Shown: positions 1 through 7,893, counted from the first letter of the stretch. The stretch: DNA of 64,000 nucleotides from Jejuia sp043557195 (GCA_043557195.1 CP121314.1:3410001-3474000), one strand, 5' to 3'. Made by a program: numbers and translations. The notes: generated by a model from the letters alone, not told the origin.

Positions 1-85
1 TATACTCCACAAATAAATAGTCGTCACCAATTAATTTATTGTTTTTTGGATCGTTTTTAAAATATTTGAAAACATCAAGGGTCAT
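1..85 (-). CDS. N-terminal fragment of an unknown protein (cut by window start)
   Basis: An open frame begins at ATG 83-85 and runs off the left edge, giving about 28 residues (starting MTLDVFKYFKN). It follows moaA in the same direction with a 30-base gap, so it may be the next operon gene. A TAAATTTG match to the Bacteroidota -7 element lies 4 bases before the ATG, so the transcript could be nearly leaderless, or the match may be chance. I do not recognise the family from so few residues. Confidence 0.35.
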   Translation of the reverse strand, partial: MTLDVFKYFKNDPKNNKLIGDDYLFVEY

Positions 86-115
86 ACACAAATTTACTAA
101 ATAAATAGTTTAGCG

Positions 116-1123
116 TTATCCTCCAATAGTTATCATACTTCTATTATTGTTGTGAAGTTTAGGTTCCTGAAGTTTTTTCAAAGTGTCCATCCCACCACGA
201 ATTTTAAATTTTGCTTGTACTGCTTTTTCAATTATAGGTTCAATAGGTTTTCCTGAGCGGAGTGTGGTTAATAAGTCTGATTCAGTCGAAGAAAACAAAC
301 AGTTTTTTAATTGGCCGTTAGCAGTTAAACGTAGTCTGTTGCAGGAATCACAAAACGGATTTGTAACCGAACTAATAATAGCAAAAGAACCTTTATAACC
401 TTTTATCTTGTAATTTTTAGAGGTGTCATTCGGAGCATCTTGTAGACGTTCTATTTCTCCTTCTGAAAAGGTTTCGTTTACATATTTCATGACTTCTGCA
501 TAAGACACCATTTTACTCATATCCCATTTATTACCATCAAAAGGCATGAATTCAATAAAGCGAACTGAAATTGGTAAGTCTCGAGTAAAGTTTATAAAAT
601 CTATGATTTCATTATCATTAAAGCCTTTTATTAAAACGGCATTCACTTTAACCGTAAACCCTTCTTTAACAAGTAATAAAATGTTATCATAAACTTTTTG
701 AAATTCATGACGGCGCGTAATGTGTTTAAATTTTGAAGCATCCAATGAATCTAAACTCACATTTATTTTATTGACGCCGTTTGCTTTTAAAATATCGATA
801 AACTTATCAATAATAACAGCGTTTGAAGTGATAGATAATTCCACAGGAAGCGTAGCGAGCTTCTCTAAAATTACGGGGATATCTTTTCTAATTAAAGGCT
901 CTCCACCCGTTAACCTGATTTTGGTAACTCCATGATCTACAAAAGTTTTAGCGATTTCATAAATTTCCTCATAAGTCATTAAATGACTTTTAGGGGACAA
1001 CTTTACGCCTTCTTCAGGCATGCAATATGTGCAACGTAAATTACAGCGCTCTATCAAGGAAATCCTTAAATAGGCGTGATCTCTACCATGAGAATCTTGT
1101 AATATGTTTTGTTGTTTATTCAT
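116..1123 (-). CDS. moaA: GTP 3',8-cyclase MoaA (molybdenum cofactor biosynthesis, first step)
   Basis: Radical SAM enzyme that, with MoaC, converts GTP to cyclic pyranopterin monophosphate in the cytoplasm. The N-terminal 4Fe-4S motif CNLRCTYC gives Cys27, Cys31 and Cys34. A second cluster motif near the C-terminus has the spacing C-x2-C-x13-C (CDSC...NC). The protein ends in MITIGG; a C-terminal Gly-Gly is functionally required in MoaA. Its 335 residues are normal length. Its ATG overlaps the stop of the upstream moaC-mogA gene by one base (TAATG), which suggests translational coupling. It is the last complete gene of the operon in this window. Confidence 0.97.
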   Translation of the reverse strand: MNKQQNILQDSHGRDHAYLRISLIERCNLRCTYCMPEEGVKLSPKSHLMTYEEIYEIAKTFVDHGVTKIRLTGGEPLIRKDIPVILEKLATLPVELSITSNAVIIDKFIDILKANGVNKINVSLDSLDASKFKHITRRHEFQKVYDNILLLVKEGFTVKVNAVLIKGFNDNEIIDFINFTRDLPISVRFIEFMPFDGNKWDMSKMVSYAEVMKYVNETFSEGEIERLQDAPNDTSKNYKIKGYKGSFAIISSVTNPFCDSCNRLRLTANGQLKNCLFSSTESDLLTTLRSGKPIEPIIEKAVQAKFKIRGGMDTLKKLQEPKLHNNNRSMITIGG

Positions 1124-2034
1124 TAATCGTGTCTAGCACCTTTTAAAATTCTAAAACTGTGTAATGCTGCTGGAAATATAGCGTCCATAGATTCCTTTGC
1201 GCCATTCGTTGAACCTGGTAAGGCTAAAACTAAAGTGTTTTCAATAGTACCAGCAATACTTCTTGAAAGCATCGCAAAAGGCATACGTTCTTGTCCGTAG
1301 CTTCTAATGGCTTCCTCAATGCCTGGTATGCGTCTGTCTAAAATGGGAAGAAGCGCTTCTGGAGTAACATCTCTTACTGATAATCCTGTGCCACCAGTAA
1401 AAATGACCATATCAATACCTTGTTGCTGGTAAGTTCTTGCTTTTTGCTGAATATCTTCAACTTCATCAGGAATTATAACATATTCAGAGATTTTTACATT
1501 ACAACTTTCAAGTTTGCTAATTATAGCTTTTCCAGCTTTGTCTTCTTTATGACCAGCAGAAATAGTATCGCTACACACTACAACAGCAGCTGTTAAGTCT
1601 TTTCTGAAGGTATCATTGAAATCAGATTTTCCACCTTTCTTATTCAAAAGTTTAATGGCGTGTATTTCTATGCCTTTATCAATAGGTTTGAGCATATCAT
1701 ACATATTTAAAGCTACAACACTAGCACCATGCATCGCTTCAACTTCAACCCCTGTTTTGTAAATGGTTTTTACTGTAAATAAAACCGTAATTTCTAAACC
1801 ATCAACTTTATATTCAATCCCTGTAAATTCAATAGGTAAAGGGTGGCAATCTGGCAAAATATCTGGCGTGCGTTTTACACCTAATAACCCTGCCGCTTTA
1901 CTCATAGCGAATACATTGCCTTTAGGGACGGTATCGTTTTCAATGGCAGTAATCGTTTCTTGTTTACTGACCTTTACGACTGCTTGGGCTACTGCTGTTC
2001 GTAATGTGGTACTCTTATTTGTAATGTCTACCAT
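1123..2034 (-). CDS. moaCB: Bifunctional MoaC-MogA/MoaB fusion protein
   Basis: Two cofactor enzymes fused in 303 residues. The first ~145 residues are MoaC (cyclic pyranopterin monophosphate synthase), with the family signatures ILPDCHPLPIEF, KTGVEVEAMHG and LNKKGGKS. Residues ~150-303 are a MogA/MoaB molybdopterin adenylyltransferase, with VVCSDTISAGHKEDKAG and the nucleotide-binding TGGTGLSVRDVTPEA. The two halves act at different steps (second step, and adenylation before metal insertion), so the fusion is probably for co-expression rather than channelling; that is inference. The linker is only a few residues. The stop overlaps the moaA start, and the gene sits 4 bases after moaE. Confidence 0.95.
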   Translation of the reverse strand: MVDITNKSTTLRTAVAQAVVKVSKQETITAIENDTVPKGNVFAMSKAAGLLGVKRTPDILPDCHPLPIEFTGIEYKVDGLEITVLFTVKTIYKTGVEVEAMHGASVVALNMYDMLKPIDKGIEIHAIKLLNKKGGKSDFNDTFRKDLTAAVVVCSDTISAGHKEDKAGKAIISKLESCNVKISEYVIIPDEVEDIQQKARTYQQQGIDMVIFTGGTGLSVRDVTPEALLPILDRRIPGIEEAIRSYGQERMPFAMLSRSIAGTIENTLVLALPGSTNGAKESMDAIFPAALHSFRILKGARHD

Positions 2035-2038
2035 TTTT

Positions 2039-2485
2039 CTAACTATTTACTTTCCATTGATGACTTTCATCTTCAAAAATTTCCTTTCCAAAAACAGGAA
2101 CATCAACCTTTATAGCTTCAACTATAAACTCTAAAGCTTCAAAAACTACTTTTCGTCTTGGTGAGGACACAAACACAAAAAGACAAATTTCACCTGCTTT
2201 TACGGTGCCTAAGCTATGATAAATATGCATGCATGTTAAGTCGAATTTTTCAAAAGCTGATTCTCGTATCTCATGGAATTTTTGATTTGCCATATCTTCA
2301 TAAGCAGTATATTCAATAGCGGAAACCGTTTTACCATCAATCTCATCTGCACGTACTTGTCCGAGGAAAATATTGTGCGCGCCGATACTAGTCTTGGTTT
2401 GATGTTTGTAAATAGAATTCCCTATAAATTCTGAAGTTATCGCTCCTTCTTTGAAAACGCTTTTCATTGGTTTTTTATCTTTCAT
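2039..2485 (-). CDS. moaE: Molybdopterin synthase large subunit MoaE
   Basis: Catalytic subunit that uses the MoaD thiocarboxylate to put the dithiolene sulfurs on cyclic pyranopterin monophosphate. Its 148 residues carry the family core HIYHSLGTVKAGEICLFVF, then SSPRRKVVFEALEFIVEAIK and VPVFGKEIF, which contains the conserved active-site lysine region. The ATG at 2483-2485 overlaps the end of moeB by 11 bases. A second in-frame ATG (2465-2467) would shorten the N-terminus by six residues and remove the overlap, so the exact start is uncertain. It is co-transcribed with moaD, moeB and mobA. Confidence 0.96.
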   Translation of the reverse strand: MKDKKPMKSVFKEGAITSEFIGNSIYKHQTKTSIGAHNIFLGQVRADEIDGKTVSAIEYTAYEDMANQKFHEIRESAFEKFDLTCMHIYHSLGTVKAGEICLFVFVSSPRRKVVFEALEFIVEAIKVDVPVFGKEIFEDESHQWKVNS

Positions 2486-3572
2486 TAGATAGTATTTTAT
2501 TATGTTCTTTTAAATAATTGTTTATTTCTGAAGCACCTTGAGGTATACTAAAACAATTATTAATATTTAATCCTTGCAATACTTTTACGGCATGTTTACT
2601 GCGCATTCCAGATTTACAAAAAAGAGCTTTCTTTTTTGATAAATCAATTTTATGTAAACTAGTTTCTAATTCACTTAATGGAATATAGGTAACGTCTAAA
2701 TTGTCTACTTTAGGTTGTTCGTGTAATTCTCTAACATCAATAAACTGAACGTTTTTTTCTGAAATCATCTCGGATATTGAAACTTCTATGACTTCGATTT
2801 CACAGCCTATATTGATTTGTTTATTCTCAAAACTATCTTGCTCATCTAAAACAGCTTGAAAACTAGTTTCGTTTCTGTTTATTTTTAAAGTTGAGGTTTG
2901 GGATGTCAAAGCATTATAGCAAAGCAATTTCCCTGAAAGCACATTACCAATACCTAAAATGAGTTTTAAAACTTCATTAGCTTGCATACTACCAATTATT
3001 CCTGGAAGCACTCCTAAAACACCAATATCAGAGCAATTCGGAACAGCGTCTTTTTGTGGCGGGTTAGGGAAGAGGCATCGGTAACTCGGTCCATTTTTAT
3101 AATTGAAAACCGAAACCTGACCTTCAAATTTATAAATGGCCCCAAAGACTAGCGGTTTGTTTGTGATTACGCAGGCATCATTTACCAAATACCGTGTTTC
3201 AAAATTATCTGAACCATCAACTATGATATCGTATTGCCTAAAGAGGGTAATTGCGTTTTGATAGGTAAGCGGTTCTTGGTAAGCAATTATTGAAATATCA
3301 CTATTTAAATCTTGTAAGCGTTCTTTTGCTGCAAGGGCTTTATTTTGGCCAAGCGACGACGTCCCAAAAAGTACCTGACGTTGTAAATTTGAAAGTTCAA
3401 CCACATCAAAATCGATGATGCCGATGGTTCCAATGCCAGCAGCGGTAAGGTATTGCAACACAGGGCATCCTAAACCACCAGCACCAATAACCAAAATTCT
3501 GGCATTAGAAATCTTGTCTTGACCTTCTTGACCAATTTCTGATAGTATAATATGTCTGTTGTATCTATTCAT
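2475..3572 (-). CDS. moeB: MoeB/ThiF-type sulfur carrier adenylyltransferase with C-terminal rhodanese domain
   Basis: E1-like enzyme that adenylates the Gly-Gly end of MoaD. Residues ~1-240 are the ThiF/MoeB domain (GAGGLGCPVLQYL nucleotide loop near residue 31; conserved Cys180 in NCSDIG). Residues ~265-360 are a rhodanese domain with active loop CKSGMRS (Cys319), which could supply the persulfide sulfur as in eukaryotic MOCS3. The structural zinc site of E. coli MoeB (two CxxC pairs) appears lost: the first pair reads SYRC (Ser163, Cys166) and the second is absent. The gene lies 5 bases after moaD and overlaps moaE. A ThiF role in thiamine synthesis cannot be excluded, but the neighbours argue for the molybdenum cofactor. 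Confidence 0.92.
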   Translation of the reverse strand: MNRYNRHIILSEIGQEGQDKISNARILVIGAGGLGCPVLQYLTAAGIGTIGIIDFDVVELSNLQRQVLFGTSSLGQNKALAAKERLQDLNSDISIIAYQEPLTYQNAITLFRQYDIIVDGSDNFETRYLVNDACVITNKPLVFGAIYKFEGQVSVFNYKNGPSYRCLFPNPPQKDAVPNCSDIGVLGVLPGIIGSMQANEVLKLILGIGNVLSGKLLCYNALTSQTSTLKINRNETSFQAVLDEQDSFENKQINIGCEIEVIEVSISEMISEKNVQFIDVRELHEQPKVDNLDVTYIPLSELETSLHKIDLSKKKALFCKSGMRSKHAVKVLQGLNINNCFSIPQGASEINNYLKEHNKILSNER

Positions 3573-3577
3573 TTGTT

Positions 3578-3811
3578 TTATCCTCCGGCAAATGGTGGCA
3601 ATAAAGCGATTTCCGCTCCAGTTAATTCCGAGTCTAAATCCACTAACTCTTGATTTTGCGCTATTTGAAAATCTTTGTTTTTTAAATCTGAATATTTAGT
3701 ATTCAGAAAACTTAAAAGCATTGAAACCTTGCCTTTAGAAACTTCTAATTGTTCCTCTTCTTTTTGAGTCACTTCTGCTATTTGTCCGAAATATTTAATC
3801 GTAATAAGCAT
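3578..3811 (-). CDS. moaD: Molybdopterin synthase small subunit MoaD
   Basis: Ubiquitin-fold sulfur carrier that ends in LLPPFAGG; the C-terminal Gly-Gly is adenylated by MoeB and thiocarboxylated. I chose ATG 3809-3811 (MLITIKYFGQIAE, 77 residues), because the typical MoaD N-terminus starts directly with this strand. A TTG two codons upstream would also open the frame but has no support. With the ATG start the gene still overlaps the end of mobA by 17 bases, so the two are probably translationally coupled. Confidence 0.93.
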   Translation of the reverse strand: MLITIKYFGQIAEVTQKEEEQLEVSKGKVSMLLSFLNTKYSDLKNKDFQIAQNQELVDLDSELTGAEIALLPPFAGG

Positions 3812-4379
3812 CTTCAATTTGTTTAAATTCTTCTTTTGTATTCACATTTAATGTTGCATTTTGAAAGGCTTCATCTAAAACAACATTTTTATAGTTACAA
3901 CCTTTTATTGCTACTCTCAATCGCCGTTCGCCCTGTTCTAAAAAGCTTTTGAATGTATCTTTAACAGTCTTTTTGTAAAGCGCAATTAGAGGCATAGATT
4001 TACCATTACTTTCAACTTGGATAATATCAGAAGTATCTTCGATAGCATTCGTTAATAATTGTAGTACTTCAGAAGTTATCAGTGGAATATCGCAACTTAA
4101 AACCAAATTAAGTTCAGTTTTTGAAGCTTCTAATCCTGAATAAATACCAGAAACAGGACCTGCGTCTTTGGTAATATCTGTTATACGTTTTAATCCGAAA
4201 GCATCATATTCTGGGGTATCTGAAACAATAATGATTTCAGAAACTAAAGGTTTTAAAGCATCAATACTATATTGAATAAATGTCTTGTCATTCAACATTA
4301 ATAACCCTTTGTCAGAACCCATTCTGGAACTTTTTCCTCCAGCTAAAATAATGCCTGTTATGTCGGTTTTATCTATCAT
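3795..4379 (-). CDS. mobA: Molybdenum cofactor guanylyltransferase MobA
   Basis: Transfers GMP from GTP onto molybdopterin to make the guanine dinucleotide cofactor used by DMSO-reductase-family enzymes such as assimilatory and periplasmic nitrate reductases. The N-terminal nucleotidyltransferase signature GIILAGGKSSRMGSDKG is intact, followed by SCDIPLI, the metal-binding Asp region of the family. Its 194 residues are normal length. It starts one base before the TauE/SafE gene's stop and overlaps moaD. Its presence implies that the organism makes a bis-MGD enzyme, consistent with the nitrate importer encoded downstream. Confidence 0.94.
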   Translation of the reverse strand: MIDKTDITGIILAGGKSSRMGSDKGLLMLNDKTFIQYSIDALKPLVSEIIIVSDTPEYDAFGLKRITDITKDAGPVSGIYSGLEASKTELNLVLSCDIPLITSEVLQLLTNAIEDTSDIIQVESNGKSMPLIALYKKTVKDTFKSFLEQGERRLRVAIKGCNYKNVVLDEAFQNATLNVNTKEEFKQIEDAYYD

Positions 4380-5120
4380 TTAGGTGAAAAATAATTTAGC
4401 ACAAGCTATAATTAATACAAAAGCCAATATGTATCTAAGACGCTGATTATTGATTTTTTTACTGCCATAATAGCCACCTAGAACACCACCAATAAGTGCA
4501 ATAGCTACTAGCACAAAAGCGCCTTTTTCAATAGATACGCCACTACTCAATTGCCCAACTAAAGCTGCTGCTGAATTCACCCAAATAAACAACGCAGAAA
4601 CCGCTGCCGCTTCTTTCATCTTACCCCAATGTAGTAGCAGGATTACTGGTGTTAAAATTATACCGCCACCAATACCAATAAGTCCTGAAAAGAAACCAAT
4701 GATGCCACCAACAATTAATCCTTGCCACAGTTTAACTTGTTTTGTATTATCATTTTCTTTTCCAAACACATTTAGCATTTTAAGAATAGCGAAGATTAAT
4801 AAAACGGCTAAAATCTTTTTATAAATAGAAGCATCAACTTCAATTGTGCCCCCTAAATAAGCCAACGGAATAGAAGCTATGGCGAATGAGATAAATAGTT
4901 TTTTATTGAAATGCCCTGCTTTAAAATAGTAGTAGAACGAAATTCCAGCAACAAAGATATTGAGTAATAACGCCGTAGGCTTCATACTTTCTGGAGCAAA
5001 TGAAAACAAAGCCATTAAAGCTAAATACCCGCTTGCACCTCCGTGTCCTACGCTTGAGTATAAAAATGATACTACAGGTAGAATGATTAAAAAAAGATAT
5101 ATGTTTTCGGTTTGTAGCAT
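4380..5120 (-). CDS. TauE/SafE (TSUP) family anion permease
   Basis: Polytopic inner-membrane protein of 246 residues with about eight hydrophobic segments. It has the family's duplicated motif: an N-terminal copy (SSVGHGGASGYLALMALF) and a second copy (GFFSGLIGIGGGIILTPVI). TSUP proteins move sulfite, sulfonates and related organosulfur anions; the substrate here cannot be read from sequence. The gene is embedded between modE-like/moeA and mobA (adjacent, no gap to mobA). No ModABC molybdate transporter is visible, so molybdate, tungstate or sulfite are all possible substrates (inference). Preceded by a palindrome-containing gap of 128 bases. Confidence 0.88.
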   Translation of the reverse strand: MLQTENIYLFLIILPVVSFLYSSVGHGGASGYLALMALFSFAPESMKPTALLLNIFVAGISFYYYFKAGHFNKKLFISFAIASIPLAYLGGTIEVDASIYKKILAVLLIFAILKMLNVFGKENDNTKQVKLWQGLIVGGIIGFFSGLIGIGGGIILTPVILLLHWGKMKEAAAVSALFIWVNSAAALVGQLSSGVSIEKGAFVLVAIALIGGVLGGYYGSKKINNQRLRYILAFVLIIACAKLFFT

Positions 5121-5173
5121 AAAAGTTAAAAGTACTTAGAGTGCCTAAAGTATTTAAAGTTATAAGTGTCTGG

Positions 5174-5234
5174 TCGAGCGCAGTCGAGACCTCCATTAGT
5201 ATTGCGTTTTCTTAAACCTCTCGACTGCGCTCGA
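5174..5234. repeat. REP-like inverted repeat (16-bp perfect arms)
   Basis: Arms TCGAGCGCAGTCGAGA (5174-5189) and TCTCGACTGCGCTCGA (5219-5234) are perfect reverse complements around a 29-base AT-rich loop. They are much richer in GC than the surroundings. The element sits inside the operon, between the ModE-like gene and the TSUP gene, where it could act as a processing site or attenuator. It resembles the dispersed palindromes common in flavobacterial genomes. Confidence 0.85.
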
Positions 5235-5248
5235 GGGGACAATAGTGT

Positions 5249-5587
5249 TTATAAGCGTTCAATTTTCGCTAATTCTTCATCCAAAAACGCCCAACAATTC
5301 TTATTAATTTCATCAAAGACTTTAACTAAAGATTTTCCATAGTCTGTTAGTTCTGCGCCACCTCCACCTTTCCCTCCAATACTGTTTATGGTTACTGGTT
5401 TTTTAGCCGATTTGTTAACAGAATCTAAAAGTTGCCACGCTTTTTTATACGAGATATTTAGTGATTTCGCAGCTTTAGAAAGCGATCCAGTGTCGTCAAT
5501 AGCTTTAAGCAAATGCACACGGCCTTCTCCTAGAAGCACATTGTCTTCCGATTCAATCCAAATGCGACTTTTAATTTTATAACCCAT
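5249..5587 (-). CDS. ModE N-terminal-like winged-helix regulator without molybdate-binding domain
   Basis: A 112-residue protein matching only the DNA-binding half of ModE: GEGRVHLLKAIDDTGSLSKA, then the helix-turn-helix AAKSLNISYKKAWQLLDSVN, then GGKGGGGAELTDYG, the typical ModE wing. Full-length E. coli ModE (about 262 residues) adds two TOBE domains that bind molybdate; these are missing here. Either it senses nothing itself or it responds through another protein. It lies 9 bases after moeA in the same operon, so it probably regulates molybdenum cofactor or molybdoenzyme genes. Its target site is not evident. Confidence 0.88.
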   Translation of the reverse strand: MGYKIKSRIWIESEDNVLLGEGRVHLLKAIDDTGSLSKAAKSLNISYKKAWQLLDSVNKSAKKPVTINSIGGKGGGGAELTDYGKSLVKVFDEINKNCWAFLDEELAKIERL

Positions 5588-5596
5588 AACTCTTAA

Positions 5597-6775
5597 TTAT
5601 TGTGGCAATACTATCACTTCTAATGTATCACCAATATTAATAGTGCTTAAATCTTCAGGTGCAAAAACTAAAACGTTCGATAGCGCAAAAGTTTGTAACA
5701 TTGATGAGTTTTGTCCATCCAAGATTTCAACTTCACCATCTTCATAAATACCTTTTAAAAATTGAGGTCTATCACCTTTCTTTATAAAGCCATTTATAGC
5801 TTTAGCTTTTATTCTTGGTAATTCTAAATCTTTACGATTCATCATTTGTTGCAAAGCGATGTACACATACACATAAAAGCAAGATAAAGCTGCGGCAGGA
5901 TTCCCGGGAAGCGCAAATACCTGTGTGTGTTCTTTTTTGCCATAGAATAAAGGTTTTCCAGGTTTTTGCTTTACTTTATAAAAGAGTTCTTCAACTTGTA
6001 ATTCTCTTAAAGCTTTACCAACAAAATCATAGTCTCCTACAGAAATACCACCCGTAATTAACACCAAATCATTATTGTCTAAAGCATCGCTAAGCGTCTC
6101 AATAGTTTTACTATAATCGTCTTCAACTTTATAAAGAGTGACATCGTAAAACTTTAGATTGTATAATGCACTCAATAGCATTTTCGAATTGCTTTCATAG
6201 ATTTTCCCATAAGGCAATTCTTGTCCAGCTTCTATCAATTCATTTCCTGTGGTAACAATCGCGATATTTGGCTTTTTAAACACAGAAACCTCAGTGATAC
6301 CTAGAGAAATTAAGTACCCAATGGCAGCAGGAGTCAACTTAGTACCTTTTTTTAAAGCAATAGCTCCAGCTTTTACCTGTTCACCTAAAGGGCGAATATT
6401 ATGCTCTAATGGAATCTGTTCAGAAATAGTAATGGTTTCACCATCAACAGCCACTTTTTCTTGCATCATAATGGCATTTGCCGATTCAGGAACAGGTGCG
6501 CCTGTAAATATTCTAACAGCTTCTCCTTTATTTAGTTGAGGTTCATGTCCATCACCAGCTTTAACTTCTCCAATTAGTTTATAAGATAGGTTGTCATTTA
6601 AATTTAAAGCATACCCGTCCATAGCTGATTGTCTAAAAGGAGGCATGTTTATCGGCGATAAAATATCCTCAAACAGTTCATATCCTCCAGCTTTTTCAAC
6701 CTTTTTAATAGTCGATTGTAGTAACGGTTTACCGTTTTGTTTTACATTAGAAATAGCTTCAGAAATGGAAATCAT
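5597..6775 (-). CDS. moeA: Molybdopterin molybdotransferase MoeA
   Basis: Inserts molybdenum into adenylated molybdopterin made by the MogA domain. The 392 residues carry the expected order: MPPFRQSAMDGYAL near residue 45, GEAVRIFTGAPVPESANAIM, the MoeA/MogA-like nucleotide domain with TTGNEL and ITGGISVGDYDFV, FALPGNPAAALSCFYVY, and a C-terminal beta domain. It is the first gene of the minus-strand cofactor operon, and a good -7 promoter element lies 24 bases upstream. It is divergent from the FNR-like regulator gene. Confidence 0.96.
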   Translation of the reverse strand: MISISEAISNVKQNGKPLLQSTIKKVEKAGGYELFEDILSPINMPPFRQSAMDGYALNLNDNLSYKLIGEVKAGDGHEPQLNKGEAVRIFTGAPVPESANAIMMQEKVAVDGETITISEQIPLEHNIRPLGEQVKAGAIALKKGTKLTPAAIGYLISLGITEVSVFKKPNIAIVTTGNELIEAGQELPYGKIYESNSKMLLSALYNLKFYDVTLYKVEDDYSKTIETLSDALDNNDLVLITGGISVGDYDFVGKALRELQVEELFYKVKQKPGKPLFYGKKEHTQVFALPGNPAAALSCFYVYVYIALQQMMNRKDLELPRIKAKAINGFIKKGDRPQFLKGIYEDGEVEILDGQNSSMLQTFALSNVLVFAPEDLSTINIGDTLEVIVLPQ

Positions 6776-6798
6776 TTGAAATTTTCGTTATATCCAAA

Positions 6799-6806
6799 CA
6801 AATATA
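6799..6806 (-). promoter_or_regulatory. Promoter -7 element of the moeA operon
   Basis: On the minus strand this reads TATATTTG, a perfect match to the Bacteroidota sigma-A -7 consensus TAnnTTTG, 24 bases upstream of the moeA ATG. No clear -33 TTG is seen at the usual spacing. Confidence 0.55.
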
Positions 6807-6956
6807 ACGATTTCATGATTTTTGGCAGAAATGAAACTGCGATATTTTATAAATTAATATGAAAACAAAAATATTGAGATTAAAAAATTCAGATATTCAA
6901 ATTTATACATCATAGATTTTATCAACCTCATAAAAATACGTAAAAACGATAAAAAC

Positions 6957-6972
6957 TAAGTATTATTACTTA
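6957..6972. promoter_or_regulatory. 16-bp palindromic operator, site 1 (fnr/moeA divergent region)
   Basis: TAAGTATTATTACTTA, with half-sites TAAGTA and TACTTA separated by four bases. It recurs at 7888-7903 and 14313-14328. Its geometry equals that of FNR/CRP boxes (5-bp half-site, N4, 5-bp half-site). It ends on the -7 element of the fnr gene, a position expected for autorepression, and could also influence the divergent moeA operon. Confidence 0.75.
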
Positions 6973-6978
6973 TTTTTG
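6971..6978 (+). promoter_or_regulatory. Putative -7 element of the FNR-like regulator gene
   Basis: TATTTTTG matches TAnnTTTG. It overlaps the last two bases of the palindromic operator and lies 18 bases before ATG 6997. This placement also argues against the TTG at 6976 being the translation start. Confidence 0.5.
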
Positions 6979-6996
6979 AATTATAACACTGAACAC

Positions 6997-7746
6997 ATGC
7001 CCGCAGTCGCCATGTCTACAAATACAAGATTTCGTTCCTTACAAGATACGTCGTGTGCGTCATGCGATAACTCAAATTGTATAGTAAATAGAAACCTTCC
7101 CATTCTAGAAAATTCTACTTTAGTAGAAAACAAAAGCACGTTGCGTTGTAAAAAAGGGCAACAGTTTATTATGGAGGGTGCTCCAGTAAACGGACTCTTC
7201 TTTATTCTAAAGGGTACGGTTAAGGTGATTCGCACTGGAATTAACGGACGTGAACAAATCGTGCGTTTCGCCAAAGAAGGCGAAATTATCGGGCACCGCG
7301 GTTTCGGTACAGAAGAGTATTATTCCATTGGTGCTATAGCGCTTCAAGATACTGTGTTGTGCTATTTTTCTAAGGAAAACTTGCAAGAAACGTTGCTAGA
7401 CAATCCCAAGTTTGCCTTTGATATGATGTTGTTTTATGCTAACGAACTTAACCGTAGCGAAAACAAAGTGAAATCTATTTCTCAAATGACGGTTCGAGAA
7501 CGTGTCATCGATTCCTTATTATATATACACAGAAAGTTTGGTGACTTAAATGGGTTTCTTAATCTTCCTTTAAGTAGAAGAGAATATGCAGATTATGCTG
7601 GTACAACGGAGGAACAAGTCATTCGTGTGTTTTCAGCTTTAAAAAAGGAAAAACTGATTTCTGCCCAGGGAAAGAAGATTGGCATCAACAATATTCAATC
7701 ACTTAAAAAAGAAATTAACGACCACAATTATTTCTTAGATAGTTAA
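6997..7746 (+). CDS. FNR-type Crp-family transcription regulator with predicted 4Fe-4S cluster
   Basis: A 249-residue regulator: N-terminal Cys-rich segment, cyclic-nucleotide-type sensor barrel (~45-150), dimerisation helix and a C-terminal helix-turn-helix (~190-215). Counted from ATG 6997, the cysteines fall at 20, 23, 28 and 122; E. coli FNR uses 20, 23, 29 and 122 to hold its oxygen-labile cluster. I therefore call it an Fe-S sensor of oxygen and/or NO. This agreement also favours ATG 6997 over ATG 7012 or the upstream TTG. The recognition helix reads EQVIR (Glu206, Ile209, Arg210) where FNR has ETISR, so the DNA-contacting Glu and Arg are kept but Ser becomes Ile. It is followed by a globin/cytochrome operon and lies divergent to moeA. 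Confidence 0.9.
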   Translation: MPAVAMSTNTRFRSLQDTSCASCDNSNCIVNRNLPILENSTLVENKSTLRCKKGQQFIMEGAPVNGLFFILKGTVKVIRTGINGREQIVRFAKEGEIIGHRGFGTEEYYSIGAIALQDTVLCYFSKENLQETLLDNPKFAFDMMLFYANELNRSENKVKSISQMTVRERVIDSLLYIHRKFGDLNGFLNLPLSRREYADYAGTTEEQVIRVFSALKKEKLISAQGKKIGINNIQSLKKEINDHNYFLDS

Positions 7747-7752
7747 TCATAC

Positions 7753-7893
7753 TTAGTTTTTTACTGTAAATACAACCGATTTAACGATTTCCTGCGTTTT
7801 ATCAGGTTCTAATGTGTCGAAAAAGACCATTTTCAACTGTCCTATTTCATAATTAGTTAGCTGTATAGATTCTAAATTTGTCTCCAGTAAGTA
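7753..7893 (-). other. Unexplained short open frame, possible gene remnant
   Basis: Minus-strand frame of 46 codons with no start near its beginning; the only ATG is at 7828-7830 and would give 25 residues. The translation has protein-like composition (for example MVFFDTLEPDKTQEIVKSVV) rather than the low complexity typical of spacer. It fills the gap between the fnr and globin genes and runs into the operator. I do not recognise a family. It could be the tail of a lost gene or chance. Confidence 0.2.
7873..7880 (+). promoter_or_regulatory. Putative -7 element of the globin operon
   Basis: TAAATTTG matches TAnnTTTG, 57 bases before the globin ATG and 7 bases before the palindromic operator. 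If this is the true promoter, the operator covers the start of transcription. Confidence 0.4.

Noticed and set aside
183..398. Short plus-strand open frames opposite moaA, mobA, moeA and the adhesin genes
   Set aside because: They are antisense shadows of well-identified genes, with no family features or start signals.
6976..6996. TTG start for the FNR-like gene
   Set aside because: The TTG is part of the TATTTTTG -7 element, and starting at ATG 6997 puts the cysteines at FNR positions.
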